Of a DNA stretch of 53,818 nucleotides, positions 8,767-17,044 are shown piece after piece (within the stretch, counting starts at the first letter, position 1; every line of letters starts with the position of its first letter). This DNA is from Apilactobacillus kunkeei (GTDB taxonomy: Bacteria; Bacillota; Bacilli; Lactobacillales; Lactobacillaceae), in NCBI RefSeq assembly GCF_001308195.1, contig NZ_JXDF01000006.1, forward strand, positions 1-53,818. The letters run 5' to 3'. The notes below the pieces were generated by a model that saw only the letters and a program-made list of their open reading frames with translations, did not search any database and was not told the origin of the DNA. Both the position numbers and the translations under genes were made by a program.

Positions 8767-8783
8767 TGTCATATGATATAACA
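8767..8783 (+). promoter_or_regulatory. GlnR/TnrA box 1
   Basis: TGTCATATGATATAACA matches the TGTnA-N7-TnACA consensus of the nitrogen regulators GlnR and TnrA at every defined position. Its centre is about 60 bases upstream of the amtB -35 region. Confidence 0.75.
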
Positions 8784-8831
8784 TAATGTGCCATAAACTT
8801 GGATTTAAATTCAAATTAAAGACAATTAACC

Positions 8832-8878
8832 CTGTACTTATTTAATTTTAATGATATAATATGTTACATGATATAACA
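8832..8878 (+). promoter_or_regulatory. amtB promoter with overlapping GlnR/TnrA box 2
   Basis: A perfect -10 TATAAT lies at 8855-8860 with only a weak -35 (CTGTAC, 8832-8837). TGTTACATGATATAACA at 8862-8878 is a second perfect TGTnA-N7-TnACA box covering the expected transcription start. A box at the start site is placed to repress. Confidence 0.72.
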
Positions 8879-8904
8879 TTATAAGGAAATGAAGGTAGAT
8901 ATTG

Positions 8905-10233
8905 ATGGATTTAGCAAGTACGGGATTTGTTTTTATTTCAAGTATTTTAGTTCTGTTTATGACACCGGGTCTAGCATTCTTCTATGGGGGCCTAGTTTCA
9001 AAGAAAAACGTTGTTAACACTACCATGTCAGTATTCATTATGACTGGTTTAGCAGTTATTCTTTGGGTTGTATTTGGTTACAGCCTTTCATTCTCAGGTG
9101 ATATAGGTGGATTTATTGGAAACCTAGCCCATCCATTTATGAATGGAATTGATCTTACATCACTTACACCAACTAAGATTCCAGTAAGCATTTACTCAAT
9201 CTTTGAAATGATGTTTGCGGTTATTACTCCAGCGCTATTCGTTGGTGCGATTGTTGGTCGTATTCGTTTCAAGTTCTTATTATGGTTTGTAATACTATGG
9301 TCAATTATCATTTACTACCCAATGGTACACATGGTATGGTCACCAACTGGATTCTTAGCAAAGCTTGGTACTTTAGACTTTGCTGGTGGAACTGTCGTAC
9401 ATATTAATGCAGGGGTTACTGCGTTGGTATTATCCATTTACCTAGGTAAGCGTCTAAACTTCGGCAAAGAAACTAAGCACTACAACCTTTCATGGGTATT
9501 GTTAGGTACTACCATTCTTTGGATTGGTTGGTATGGTTTCAATGCCGGATCAGCTTTAGGTGTAAACAATGTCGCAATGCAAGCTACCATGACATCAACT
9601 GTTGCTGCCGCAACTTCAATGATGGTATGGATGCTATTAGATATGCACTTTGTTGGTAAGCCACAATTAGGTGGTATCTGTACTGGTACACTTTGTGGAC
9701 TTGTTGGTATCACTCCAGCTGCTGGTTTCGTAACTATCGCCGGAGCTTTTGCAATCGGTATCGTTGCTACTCTAGTAAGTTACTTCTACGTAAACGTGCT
9801 AAAGGCTAAAGTAGGTGCAGATGACACACTTGATGCATTCGGTTGTCACGGTGTTTCAGGAATGGTCGGAAGTATCATGACTGGTCTATTTGCTACTAAG
9901 GCAGTAAACAGCTCAGTTGTAGACAATGGTCTATTCTACGGTGGTGGTTTCAAGTTATTCCTAACTCAAATCATCGCTACTTTAGTAACAATCATCTTCG
10001 TTGCAGTGGCTTGTGCAATTATTATTTCACTACTAAAACTAGTAATGCCAATGCGTGTAACTGAAGAAGAAGAAAGAGCCGGACTAGATATCGTAGAACA
10101 CGGTGAAGCTGCCGATTACATGGTTTCATACGGTGAAACTGGCAAGGATCACAGTAAGGATATCGAAGTTAACGCTGATGAGTTTAAGGGGCAAATTAAC
10201 CACTTAGACAATCCAAATCTACCAAAAGATTAA
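8905..10233 (+). CDS. amtB: Ammonium transporter, Amt/MEP family
   Basis: The 442-aa membrane protein conducts ammonium across the cytoplasmic membrane. Family hallmarks include the N-terminal FMTPGLAFFYGGLV, GGTVVHINAGVTALV with the first pore histidine, and FGCHGVSGMVGSIMTGLF with the second. Eleven membrane helices are expected. The C-terminal tail is rather long and acidic. The ATG at 8905 is chosen over a TTG one codon earlier because of the AAGGTAG spacing. No glnK follows, so the usual PII gate is not encoded here. Two GlnR/TnrA boxes precede it, so it is likely nitrogen-controlled. Confidence 0.97.
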   Translation: MDLASTGFVFISSILVLFMTPGLAFFYGGLVSKKNVVNTTMSVFIMTGLAVILWVVFGYSLSFSGDIGGFIGNLAHPFMNGIDLTSLTPTKIPVSIYSIFEMMFAVITPALFVGAIVGRIRFKFLLWFVILWSIIIYYPMVHMVWSPTGFLAKLGTLDFAGGTVVHINAGVTALVLSIYLGKRLNFGKETKHYNLSWVLLGTTILWIGWYGFNAGSALGVNNVAMQATMTSTVAAATSMMVWMLLDMHFVGKPQLGGICTGTLCGLVGITPAAGFVTIAGAFAIGIVATLVSYFYVNVLKAKVGADDTLDAFGCHGVSGMVGSIMTGLFATKAVNSSVVDNGLFYGGGFKLFLTQIIATLVTIIFVAVACAIIISLLKLVMPMRVTEEEERAGLDIVEHGEAADYMVSYGETGKDHSKDIEVNADEFKGQINHLDNPNLPKD

Positions 10234-10250
10234 AAATATTATACCTTTCA

Positions 10251-10275
10251 AAAGACCGCAATAGCGGTCTTTTTG
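10251..10275 (+). terminator. amtB terminator
   Basis: Stem AAAGACCGC / GCGGTCTTT (10251-10259, 10264-10272) with loop AATA and trailing Ts. Confidence 0.88.
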
Positions 10276-10318
10276 CTTGTTTAATTAAAAATAAATTAGA
10301 AAAATATGATAAAAAGTG

Positions 10319-10347
10319 TTGACTTTTATTATTTACGGCATTAGTAT
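10319..10347 (+). promoter_or_regulatory. Promoter of the metE T-box leader
   Basis: TTGACT (10319-10324), 17-bp spacer, TAGTAT (10342-10347). Transcription would begin close to 10354, just before T-box stem I. Confidence 0.6.
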
Positions 10348-10352
10348 TTAGT

Positions 10353-10624
10353 CAATCAAATAAATCAGACAACAAAAAGATCGGGAGAGTAACCCTTGAA
10401 GATAGTTCAGAAAGTCTACGGTAGCTGTGAGTAGATCGATTCGACAAAGGTGAAGATGGCCCGTTAATTGGCAGCGTCGATACTTAAACGCTGATGGGGT
10501 GGCAACCATTATTAATTGCACACGTTGATAGACGTTAGTGAGGGATGTAGTGTAAGCTGCATCCAAATTAGAATGGTACCGCGGAATCCGCTTCTAGTAT
10601 TTATACTAGGAGCGGATTTTTTTA
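10353..10624 (+). ncRNA. T-box riboswitch, methionine-specific (metE leader)
   Basis: This leader binds uncharged tRNA and then reads through its terminator. Stem I has its basal CGGG/CCCG helix (about 10382-10385 with 10460-10463) and an AGTA motif on the 5' side. The specifier ATG lies at 10456-10458, followed by the usual purine. The T-box core TGGTACCGCG is at 10574-10583; its TGGT pairs with an ACCA tRNA end. The terminator stem spans 10585-10616 with a T-run to about 10624. An ATG specifier means Met-tRNA, which fits the downstream methionine synthase gene. Confidence 0.92.
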
Positions 10625-10665
10625 TTTGATAAAAAATTCATTAAAACTTTAGAGGAGTGATTGAT

Positions 10666-11802
10666 ATGACACAAGTAGCAACTAAGCAAAAACATTTTGA
10701 TATCGTAGGTAGTTTCTTAAGACCAGAGAAACTAAAGCAAGCAAGAGAAGACTTCAGTAACGAAAAGATTACTAAAGCAGAATTGACTGAGATTGAAAAC
10801 AAGTTGATCAAAGATTTAGTTGAAAAAGAAATTGCTAACGGTTTAAAGATTGTTACTGACGGTGAATTCCGTCGTAGCTACTGGCATTTAGATACCTTCT
10901 GGGGTTTTGATGGAATCAAACATACCAAACAAGAACATGGTTACATCTTCCATGACGTTGAAACCAGAAATGACTCAGCTCAATTAGATGGCAAGATTAA
11001 GTTCAATCCTAATCATCCTGACTTATTAGCATTCAAGTACTTACAATCATTGATTGAAGACAATGATGAAGTGATTGCCAGACAAAGCATTCCATCACCA
11101 GCTCAATGTTACTTAGAACTAGTAAGAGGACCTGAAAATGTCGCCGCCTTACAAAAGGTATACGGAACTGACACCGACGCATTAATTCATGATTTAGGTT
11201 TGGCATACCACGATTTAATTCTTGCTTTATACGATGCTGGTTGTCGCGACGTTAAGTTAGACGACTGTACCTGGGGCTTACTTGCTGATCCAGATGGTTG
11301 GGCATTAGTAAAAGATGGTTTTGATAACCTCCAACAATTACTAGACTTAAACCTAAAATTCAACAACGAAGCCATTCGCGACTTACCTGAAGACTTACGT
11401 ATCAGCACTCATGTATGTCGTGGTAACTACGCATCAACATGGGCATCAAAGGGTGGCTATGCTCCAGTTGCCAAAACACTATTTGGTAAGGAAAACGTTC
11501 AAGCATACTACTTAGAATTTGACGATGACCGTTCAGGAGACTTCGCACCACTTGCTGAAGTTTCAAAAGGAAAAGACGTTGTCTTAGGTCTAGTTACCAG
11601 CAAGCGTCCAGAACTAGAAGATCAAAAAGTCTTAATCCAACGTGTAAACCAAGCTACTGAATATGTAGATTTAAAACACCTATCATTAAGTACTCAATGT
11701 GGATTTGCTTCAACTGAAGAAGGAAACCACCTAACAGAAGAACAACAATGGGCCAAGATTAGATTAGTAGTCGACACTGCTAAAAAGATCTGGGGAGAAT
11801 AA
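10666..11802 (+). CDS. Short cobalamin-independent methionine synthase (MetE C-domain type)
   Basis: The 378-aa enzyme corresponds to the catalytic C-terminal half of MetE (about 750 aa) and resembles the YxjG/YxjH group. It should methylate homocysteine to methionine. The zinc ligands are all visible: His and Cys in THVCRGNY, Glu in YYLEFDD, and Cys in STQCGF. The ATG at 10666 is chosen because AGAGGAG lies 8 bases before it. The Met T-box directly upstream supports the role. The methyl donor is uncertain, because short MetE proteins lack the N-terminal folate-handling half. No terminator is visible before the next leader. Confidence 0.88.
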   Translation: MTQVATKQKHFDIVGSFLRPEKLKQAREDFSNEKITKAELTEIENKLIKDLVEKEIANGLKIVTDGEFRRSYWHLDTFWGFDGIKHTKQEHGYIFHDVETRNDSAQLDGKIKFNPNHPDLLAFKYLQSLIEDNDEVIARQSIPSPAQCYLELVRGPENVAALQKVYGTDTDALIHDLGLAYHDLILALYDAGCRDVKLDDCTWGLLADPDGWALVKDGFDNLQQLLDLNLKFNNEAIRDLPEDLRISTHVCRGNYASTWASKGGYAPVAKTLFGKENVQAYYLEFDDDRSGDFAPLAEVSKGKDVVLGLVTSKRPELEDQKVLIQRVNQATEYVDLKHLSLSTQCGFASTEEGNHLTEEQQWAKIRLVVDTAKKIWGE

Positions 11803-11817
11803 TAAACAAAACATACC

Positions 11818-12052
11818 AATGAATAGAAGAGTAGACTAATTACTTTGATAGAGAGCTGCGGATGGTGAAAAGCAGTAAGTTAATTTTTCTATAGATGGTC
11901 TAGGAGGTATCGTCCAGCAATGGATGCGGTCAATTACCGATATTCAATTAATCGTAATTTACGATGAGTGGGTAATGAAAATTACCAAACTGGGTGGTAC
12001 CACGCTAACGGCGTCCTTTGATTTTAATTAATCGAAGGATGCCGTTTTTTAT
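11818..12052 (+). ncRNA. T-box riboswitch, methionine-specific (metNIQ leader)
   Basis: A second T-box with a short stem I. The AGAGTA motif (about 11828-11833) faces the specifier ATG at 11896-11898, which is followed by G and a TCTA strand pairing with upstream TAGA. The core TGGGTGGTACCACG spans 11991-12004. The terminator stem ACGGCGTCC / GGATGCCGT, extended by a TTTGAT/ATCGAA helix, ends in a T6 run near 12050. I find no convincing promoter between the metE stop (11802) and this leader, so it may be entered from metE transcription. Confidence 0.92.
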
Positions 12053-12066
12053 TAGGAGGTGAAGAT

Positions 12067-13110
12067 ATGAGTAAGACCGACATTATCAGTTTTGAAAACG
12101 TCAATAAAACGTTCGAAACTGATGAAGGACAAAACGAGGTTTTGTCCGGTGTAAATTTAAAAATTGAACAAGGTAAGATATTCGGTATCATCGGATATTC
12201 CGGAGCCGGTAAATCGACGTTAATTCGTTGTATTAACGGTTTGGAACTACCAACTTCAGGATCCATCAAATATCTTGATACGGTGGTCAATGAATTGAGC
12301 GAAAAGGGATTAATCGATTTAAGAAGTGAAATTAGTATGATTTTTCAACAGTTCAACTTGATGCCCCAAAGAACGATTGCTGAAAACGTCGCATTACCGA
12401 TTAAGTACAAAAAAATCGGAAAGAAGCAAACGACAGCTAAGGTTGACGAACTGCTATCATTGGTTGGTCTATCCGACAAAGCGGATGCATATCCAAATTC
12501 ACTTTCCGGAGGCCAAAAGCAAAGAGTAGCGATTGCTAGAGCGTTGATTAATGACCCGAAGGTATTGCTTTGTGATGAAGCAACTAGTGCACTGGATCCA
12601 GAAACGACGGATTCAATCTTGGAAATCTTAAAAGAACTAAATCAAAAACTTAATATCACAGTCGTTGTGGTAACCCATGAAATGAAAGTAATTGAGCAAA
12701 TCTGCGAAGATGTTGCTGTTCTACATAATGGTCGGATTGTTGAGACTGGAAATGTCTACGATGTTTTCTCTCATCCAAAAGAAGAGATTACCAAACGTTT
12801 CGTCAAGACAACCACCAACTTAAACGTTTCAAAGGGATTGTATCAAGCACTAGGTTTACCTGAAGGTCACCGCTTAATTCGGGTGACTTACAACAATGAA
12901 AACACGATTGATCCAGTTATTTCATTGGTATCTAGAAAGTACAACGTCGACATCAGCATCTTGTTAGGTGATATCAAATTAATCCAAGGCAAGCTCATCG
13001 GTGGATTGATTATCTCCGTTGAAGGAAACGAGGAAGATATCGAAAATGCCTACAAGGAATTAAAACTAAACATTGGAATTGAAGTGGAGGTGATTAACGA
13101 TGTTGAATAG
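12067..13110 (+). CDS. metN: Methionine ABC transporter ATPase MetN
   Basis: The 347-aa ATPase energises uptake of methionine by the MetNIQ importer at the membrane. The Walker A motif is GYSGAGKST, the Q-loop is in IFQQFNLMPQ, the signature is LSGGQKQRVAIARAL and Walker B is VLLCDEATSALDP. A C-terminal NIL/ACT-like domain (about residues 265-345) is the methionine-sensing regulatory domain of this subfamily. AGGAGGTGAAGAT precedes the ATG. It overlaps metI by 11 bases, which implies translational coupling. It is controlled by the Met T-box just upstream. Confidence 0.97.
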   Translation: MSKTDIISFENVNKTFETDEGQNEVLSGVNLKIEQGKIFGIIGYSGAGKSTLIRCINGLELPTSGSIKYLDTVVNELSEKGLIDLRSEISMIFQQFNLMPQRTIAENVALPIKYKKIGKKQTTAKVDELLSLVGLSDKADAYPNSLSGGQKQRVAIARALINDPKVLLCDEATSALDPETTDSILEILKELNQKLNITVVVVTHEMKVIEQICEDVAVLHNGRIVETGNVYDVFSHPKEEITKRFVKTTTNLNVSKGLYQALGLPEGHRLIRVTYNNENTIDPVISLVSRKYNVDISILLGDIKLIQGKLIGGLIISVEGNEEDIENAYKELKLNIGIEVEVINDVE

Positions 13111-13771
13111 TCTTTTTCCAAACGTTGGAACGAACTGGCCTGAATTCACCCAATCGATTGTCGAAACGATTGAAATGGTGATTTTATCCGGAATAATTTC
13201 ATTAATTATCAGTTTGGTCATCGCAGTCATCTTGGTAGTCACCAAGCACGATGGAATTAATCCCAACTTCATCATCTTTAATATCTTCGATAAATTAATC
13301 AATTTATTTAGAAGTATTCCATTCATCATTCTAATTGTTGCGTTAATTCCACTAACTACATTGATTTCTGGAACTGCCATTGGGGTAACCGGGACCATCT
13401 TCCCATTGGTTGTCGGAATTACACCATTCTTTGCCCGTCAGATTGAATCAGCGTTAAACGAAATTGATCCTGGTTTAATTGAAACCGGTAAGGCAATCGG
13501 CTTAAGCAACTTCCAAATTGTGAAGTCAATCTATCTACACGAAGGCATCATCAGTATCACTAGAATGACTACTACCACAATCATTAGTCTCATCGGACTA
13601 ACCGCCATCGTCGGCGTTGTTGGCGGAGGGGGCCTAGGAAACTTCGCCATTCAATACGGATACCAACAAAACCAATTCGATGTAACGATGGCCTGCATCA
13701 TCGTATTACTAATCTTAGTCACAATTGTCCAAGTAATTGGAACATTAATCGCGGAACTATTAACCCGCTAA
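13100..13771 (+). CDS. metI: Methionine ABC transporter permease MetI
   Basis: The 223-aa integral membrane permease of the MetNIQ importer has about five hydrophobic segments. The coupling helix region that contacts the ATPase is EIDPGLIETGKAIGLSNFQIVKSIYLHE, a clear EAA motif. VVGGGGLGNFAIQYGYQ is the conserved C-terminal part of the family. The start lies inside the last codons of metN (11-base overlap). Length is typical. Confidence 0.96.
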   Translation: MLNSLFPNVGTNWPEFTQSIVETIEMVILSGIISLIISLVIAVILVVTKHDGINPNFIIFNIFDKLINLFRSIPFIILIVALIPLTTLISGTAIGVTGTIFPLVVGITPFFARQIESALNEIDPGLIETGKAIGLSNFQIVKSIYLHEGIISITRMTTTTIISLIGLTAIVGVVGGGGLGNFAIQYGYQQNQFDVTMACIIVLLILVTIVQVIGTLIAELLTR

Positions 13772-13784
13772 AGGAGCGTTTTAT

Positions 13785-14660
13785 ATGAGTCAAAAAAGTA
13801 GTCATAATAAAAAGAAAGTCGCTAGTTTATCAGCTATCTTAGTAGCGATTCTAGTCGTTGTATTAGGTTTCATTATCGTATCTGGTCACAACAAGTCAGG
13901 CGAAAGCGCCAAGGGCAAAAAGGTTGTCACCGTCGGAATTATTGGTAGTAACGATGTGCCAATCTGGAAACAAGTAAACAAGGAATTAGCAAGTAAACAC
14001 ATCTACGCTGACGTAAAAGTATTCAGTGACGGTGAAGCGTTAAACCAAGCAACCAATAGTGGTCAAATTGATATTAACTCTTTCCAACACTATGCATTCC
14101 TACATCAAGAAGTAAGTCAAAAGAACTACAAGCTTACCGCAATTGGTAACACTTATATCCAACCTTTGAACATCTATTCAAAGAAGATTAAGAACGTTAA
14201 GGATCTAAAGGAAGGCGACAAGATTGCCATTCCAAACAACCCAACTAACGCTGGTAGAGCATTGAAGGTATTAGAAAAGGCCGGCTTAATCAAGACTAAT
14301 CCAGCTAAAGGTTACTCACCAACAGTATCCGATATCACAAGTAACCCTAAGAAGTTACAAATTATTGAAGTTGACCCAGCAGCCATCATCAAGTTATTAC
14401 CTAACTTCGCAGCTGGTATTACCAACTCAAACTTCGTTCAAGCCAACCACTTGAACCCATCTAAGGATTCAATCTATGCAATCGCACCAAACATTAACGA
14501 TTCATACAACAAGCCATGGATTAACATCTTGGTAACTAAGACTTCAGAAGAAAACAACAAGACCTATAAGGAGGTGGTTAACGCATACCATTCTAAAGCG
14601 GTATACGACCTAATCGAAAAGGAATACAAGGGCGTATCTTTACCAGCATTTAAATACTAA
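13785..14660 (+). CDS. metQ: Methionine-binding protein MetQ/NlpA, no lipobox Cys
   Basis: The 291-aa NlpA-family substrate-binding protein delivers methionine to MetNI at the outer face of the membrane. Family sequence is clear in VTVGIIGSNDVPIWKQV and INSFQHYAFL. Oddly, the N-terminus has a basic start and one hydrophobic helix (about residues 14-33) but no cysteine, so it cannot be anchored as a classical lipoprotein. It is probably held by an uncleaved helix or released by signal peptidase I. AAAGGAGCG precedes the ATG. Part of metNIQ-luxS. Confidence 0.94.
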   Translation: MSQKSSHNKKKVASLSAILVAILVVVLGFIIVSGHNKSGESAKGKKVVTVGIIGSNDVPIWKQVNKELASKHIYADVKVFSDGEALNQATNSGQIDINSFQHYAFLHQEVSQKNYKLTAIGNTYIQPLNIYSKKIKNVKDLKEGDKIAIPNNPTNAGRALKVLEKAGLIKTNPAKGYSPTVSDITSNPKKLQIIEVDPAAIIKLLPNFAAGITNSNFVQANHLNPSKDSIYAIAPNINDSYNKPWINILVTKTSEENNKTYKEVVNAYHSKAVYDLIEKEYKGVSLPAFKY

Positions 14661-14684
14661 TTCGTTTTTGAAAGGAAGATTATT

Positions 14685-15170
14685 ATGGCAAAAGTAGAAA
14701 CAAAGGTAGAAAGTTTTACATTAGATCACACAGCAGTAAAGGCACCTTACGTGCGTTTAATCACAGAAGAACATGGACCAAACGGCGACACAATCGCTAA
14801 CTTTGATTTACGTCTAGTTCAACCAAATGAAGAAGCAATCCCAACTGCCGGATTACATACCATTGAACATTTACTTGCAGGACTATTACGTGACCGTTTA
14901 GACGGTGTTATCGACTGTTCACCATTCGGTTGTCGTACTGGTTTTCATTTAATCACCTGGGGTAACCCTGGAAACGATAAGGTAGCGTTAGCATTAAAGG
15001 ATTCACTACGAGCAATCAGAGATGACATCGAATGGGAAGATGTCCAAGGTACTACTGCAGAAAGCTGTGGTAACTACCGTGATCATTCATTATTCTCAGC
15101 AAAGGAATGGTGCAAGACTATTTTGGACGAACAAATTAGTACTGAACCATACGAACGAAAAGTAATCTAA
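14685..15170 (+). CDS. luxS: S-ribosylhomocysteine lyase LuxS
   Basis: The 161-aa metalloenzyme cleaves S-ribosylhomocysteine to homocysteine and DPD, the precursor of autoinducer-2. Metal ligands His58 and His62 are in HTIEHLLAG and Cys128 is in ESCGNYRDH; the catalytic Cys83 is in FGCRTG. Length is normal. It is 24 bases after metQ without a terminator, so it falls under the Met T-box. That ties homocysteine regeneration to methionine import, and makes AI-2 output depend on methionine starvation. Confidence 0.97.
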   Translation: MAKVETKVESFTLDHTAVKAPYVRLITEEHGPNGDTIANFDLRLVQPNEEAIPTAGLHTIEHLLAGLLRDRLDGVIDCSPFGCRTGFHLITWGNPGNDKVALALKDSLRAIRDDIEWEDVQGTTAESCGNYRDHSLFSAKEWCKTILDEQISTEPYERKVI

Positions 15171-15189
15171 AACAAATGAGGTGAAAGAT

Positions 15190-15321
15190 ATGGATTTATG
15201 GCAATACTATTGGTTCCGCGCCGTCGCATTTATTGTGTTTTGGTTAGGTTATTTCTTATTGATGACATGGGCATATGTTGGCAGACCCCATATCTTTCAT
15301 CGACTAAAAAACAAAAAATGA
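15190..15321 (+). CDS. 43-aa single-helix membrane peptide
   Basis: A short ORF encodes MDLWQYYWFRAVAFIVFWLG followed by more hydrophobic residues and a basic tail ending HRLKNKK. GAGGTG lies 6 bases before the ATG. It sits 19 bases after luxS and before the shared terminator, so it belongs to the methionine operon. It has one hydrophobic segment (about residues 9-30), rich in Trp, Tyr and Phe. I know no family. It could be a small regulator of the transporter, but that is a guess. Confidence 0.6.
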   Translation: MDLWQYYWFRAVAFIVFWLGYFLLMTWAYVGRPHIFHRLKNKK

Positions 15322-15341
15322 GTGCTATGTACAATTACGAA

Positions 15342-15372
15342 AAAAACTCCAGAAAACATTCTGGAGTTTTTT
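15342..15372. terminator. Terminator between metNIQ-luxS and the XRE gene
   Basis: Stem ACTCCAGAA / TTCTGGAGT (15346-15354, 15359-15367) flanked by A- and T-runs, so it can serve both convergent genes. Confidence 0.88.
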
Positions 15373-15802
15373 ACATTTTATAATCATCAAAATTTAAATT
15401 AAGTTCTTCTTGGTATGCTTCTGGTTGTTCACCGTCTTCTAAGTATTGACGGTCCTTGCCATGAAGATAACCATTGATAAGTTGGTATACTTCGTATCGA
15501 TCTTGTTGATCCAAAGTGTGATTACCAAAGGTTAGTTCATTTTTCTCCATCAAGACGCTACCTAGATTGAAATGTTCAACAGAAGTTCTTCCTGTCAAAT
15601 AATCCATGCTGACGTTGAAGTACAATGCCAGTTTTTTGATTTCGACATACGAAGGTGAACGAATCCCACGTTCCCAATTACCAATTTGTGAAGGGGTATT
15701 TTTGTGTTCATCTTCTGGAAATCTTTCGTTTAGATTGTTTGCAAGTTGGTTCATACTGATATGTTGCCCTTTACGAAGAGCTCTTAATCGAATCGGAAAC
15801 AT
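15371..15802 (-). CDS. XRE-family transcriptional regulator
   Basis: A 143-aa protein with an N-terminal helix-turn-helix (about residues 4-70), including LANNLNERF and PSQIGNWERGIRSPSYVEIKKLALYF. The C-terminal half is acidic, probably for dimerisation, and has no recognised ligand domain. GAGGTGTTGTAA precedes the ATG. It is divergent from the alpha/beta hydrolase gene, and a dyad (15816-15840) in the shared region is a natural autoregulatory site. Target genes are unknown. Confidence 0.85.
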   Translation of the reverse strand: MFPIRLRALRKGQHISMNQLANNLNERFPEDEHKNTPSQIGNWERGIRSPSYVEIKKLALYFNVSMDYLTGRTSVEHFNLGSVLMEKNELTFGNHTLDQQDRYEVYQLINGYLHGKDRQYLEDGEQPEAYQEELNLNFDDYKM

Positions 15803-15815
15803 TTACAACACCTCT

Positions 15816-15840
15816 ACGCATATTATAACCGAAAATGCGT
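15816..15840. promoter_or_regulatory. Inverted repeat between XRE and hydrolase genes
   Basis: ACGCAT (15816-15821) and ATGCGT (15835-15840) form a perfect 6-bp dyad with a 13-bp spacer. The minus-strand -10 TATAAT (15822-15827) lies inside it. Candidate operator for the adjacent XRE regulator. Confidence 0.35.
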
Positions 15841-15918
15841 CAAATTGGCGGGTAGTTGCTTTTTATTTATTGAAACTCTATACTCGAATTATTAAATACT
15901 GAAATGGAGAGCACTATC

Positions 15919-16872
15919 TTGAAAAAGAAAACCAAAATCTTACTAGCGACCGTGATTACTTTAATCGTATTGACGGTAGTTGGTTTTGTGGGTGCGGGGA
16001 TGTATTTTTACAACGTCGCCGTGGTTCCTTCGCACAAGACCTTTTTAAGTAACGATAAAATTAAGAAGAATTCACCACTATATCCAGGTACCAAGTGGTA
16101 CTACAACGTCAAAAAGATTCACTGGACCCAGAAGTCTGCGACCGGAAACTTAAAGCTGGTGGCTAACTACATTCCAGCAGAGAAGAAGACTAACAAGACC
16201 GTGGTGATTGCCCACGGCTACATGGGTAGTAAGGAAAAGATGGCTCCTTATGCCTACATCTTCCATCAAATGGGTTACAACGTTTTAACTCCCGATGATA
16301 GGGGCCAAGGCCAAAGCGAGGGTAATTACGTTGGTTACGGTTGGCCAGATCGTCTCGACTACATTAAATGGATGAAAAAAGTCATCAAGTACCAAGGACC
16401 AAAGACTGAAATCGTGATGTTTGGTGTCAGCATGGGGGGAGCTACTACCATGATGGTATCCGGTGAAAAAGACGTGCCACACCAAGTTAAAGCATTTATT
16501 GAAGACTGTGGTTACACCAGTGTTTCCGATGAAATTAACTACGAAGCCGGTCAACTTTACAACATGCCAGCATTCCCACGTTGGCCATTGGTTCCAATCC
16601 TAAGTGGAATTACCCACATTAGAGCCGGATACAGCATGTACGAAGCTTCATCACTAAACCAAGTGAAGAAGAATCACCGTCCAATGCTATTCATTCATGG
16701 GGCCAACGATAAGTTCGTACCAACTCGCATGGTTTACCCACTATACAAGGCTAGCAAGGGACCAAAACAACTACTTGTTGTGAAAAATGCAGCCCATGCT
16801 GCTTCTTATCAAACTAATCCAAAGTTGTATGTTGATACAATTAAGGGATTTTTGAACAAATATTTTAAATAA
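15919..16872 (+). CDS. Membrane-anchored alpha/beta hydrolase
   Basis: The 317-aa serine hydrolase has one N-terminal transmembrane segment (about residues 5-30) and an external catalytic domain. The nucleophile elbow is GVSMGG, the acid is Asp in GANDKFVP and the His is in NAAHAAS. An oxyanion motif lies in IAHGYMGS. I place the start at TTG 15919, because GGAGAG lies 7 bases upstream. The ATG at 15904 has no ribosome site and the GGAGAG would fall inside its codons. The substrate is unknown (carboxyl esters or peptides). A terminator follows. Confidence 0.85.
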   Translation: MKKKTKILLATVITLIVLTVVGFVGAGMYFYNVAVVPSHKTFLSNDKIKKNSPLYPGTKWYYNVKKIHWTQKSATGNLKLVANYIPAEKKTNKTVVIAHGYMGSKEKMAPYAYIFHQMGYNVLTPDDRGQGQSEGNYVGYGWPDRLDYIKWMKKVIKYQGPKTEIVMFGVSMGGATTMMVSGEKDVPHQVKAFIEDCGYTSVSDEINYEAGQLYNMPAFPRWPLVPILSGITHIRAGYSMYEASSLNQVKKNHRPMLFIHGANDKFVPTRMVYPLYKASKGPKQLLVVKNAAHAASYQTNPKLYVDTIKGFLNKYFK

Positions 16873-16876
16873 TATT

Positions 16877-16910
16877 AAAGGCGTTAGATGTTGAATCTAG
16901 CGCCTTTTTC
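16877..16910 (+). terminator. Terminator of the hydrolase gene
   Basis: Stem AAAGGCG / CGCCTTT extended by TAGAT / ATCTA, then T5 at 16905-16909. Confidence 0.85.
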
Positions 16911-17044
16911 GTAATTTTAAAAACTTTCAGTGTATCAAATAGGGGGTTAAATGTTATTATAGATAGTGTGTAATAACACCATCAAACAATACGTTTAATA
17001 TTCGTTAAAAAAATAAATAAAAAAATCAGAAAGGAGGACGCTTT

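Noticed and set aside
10348-10566. 72-aa minus-strand ORF in the metE leader
   Set aside because: The region is a T-box riboswitch; the ORF is incidental.
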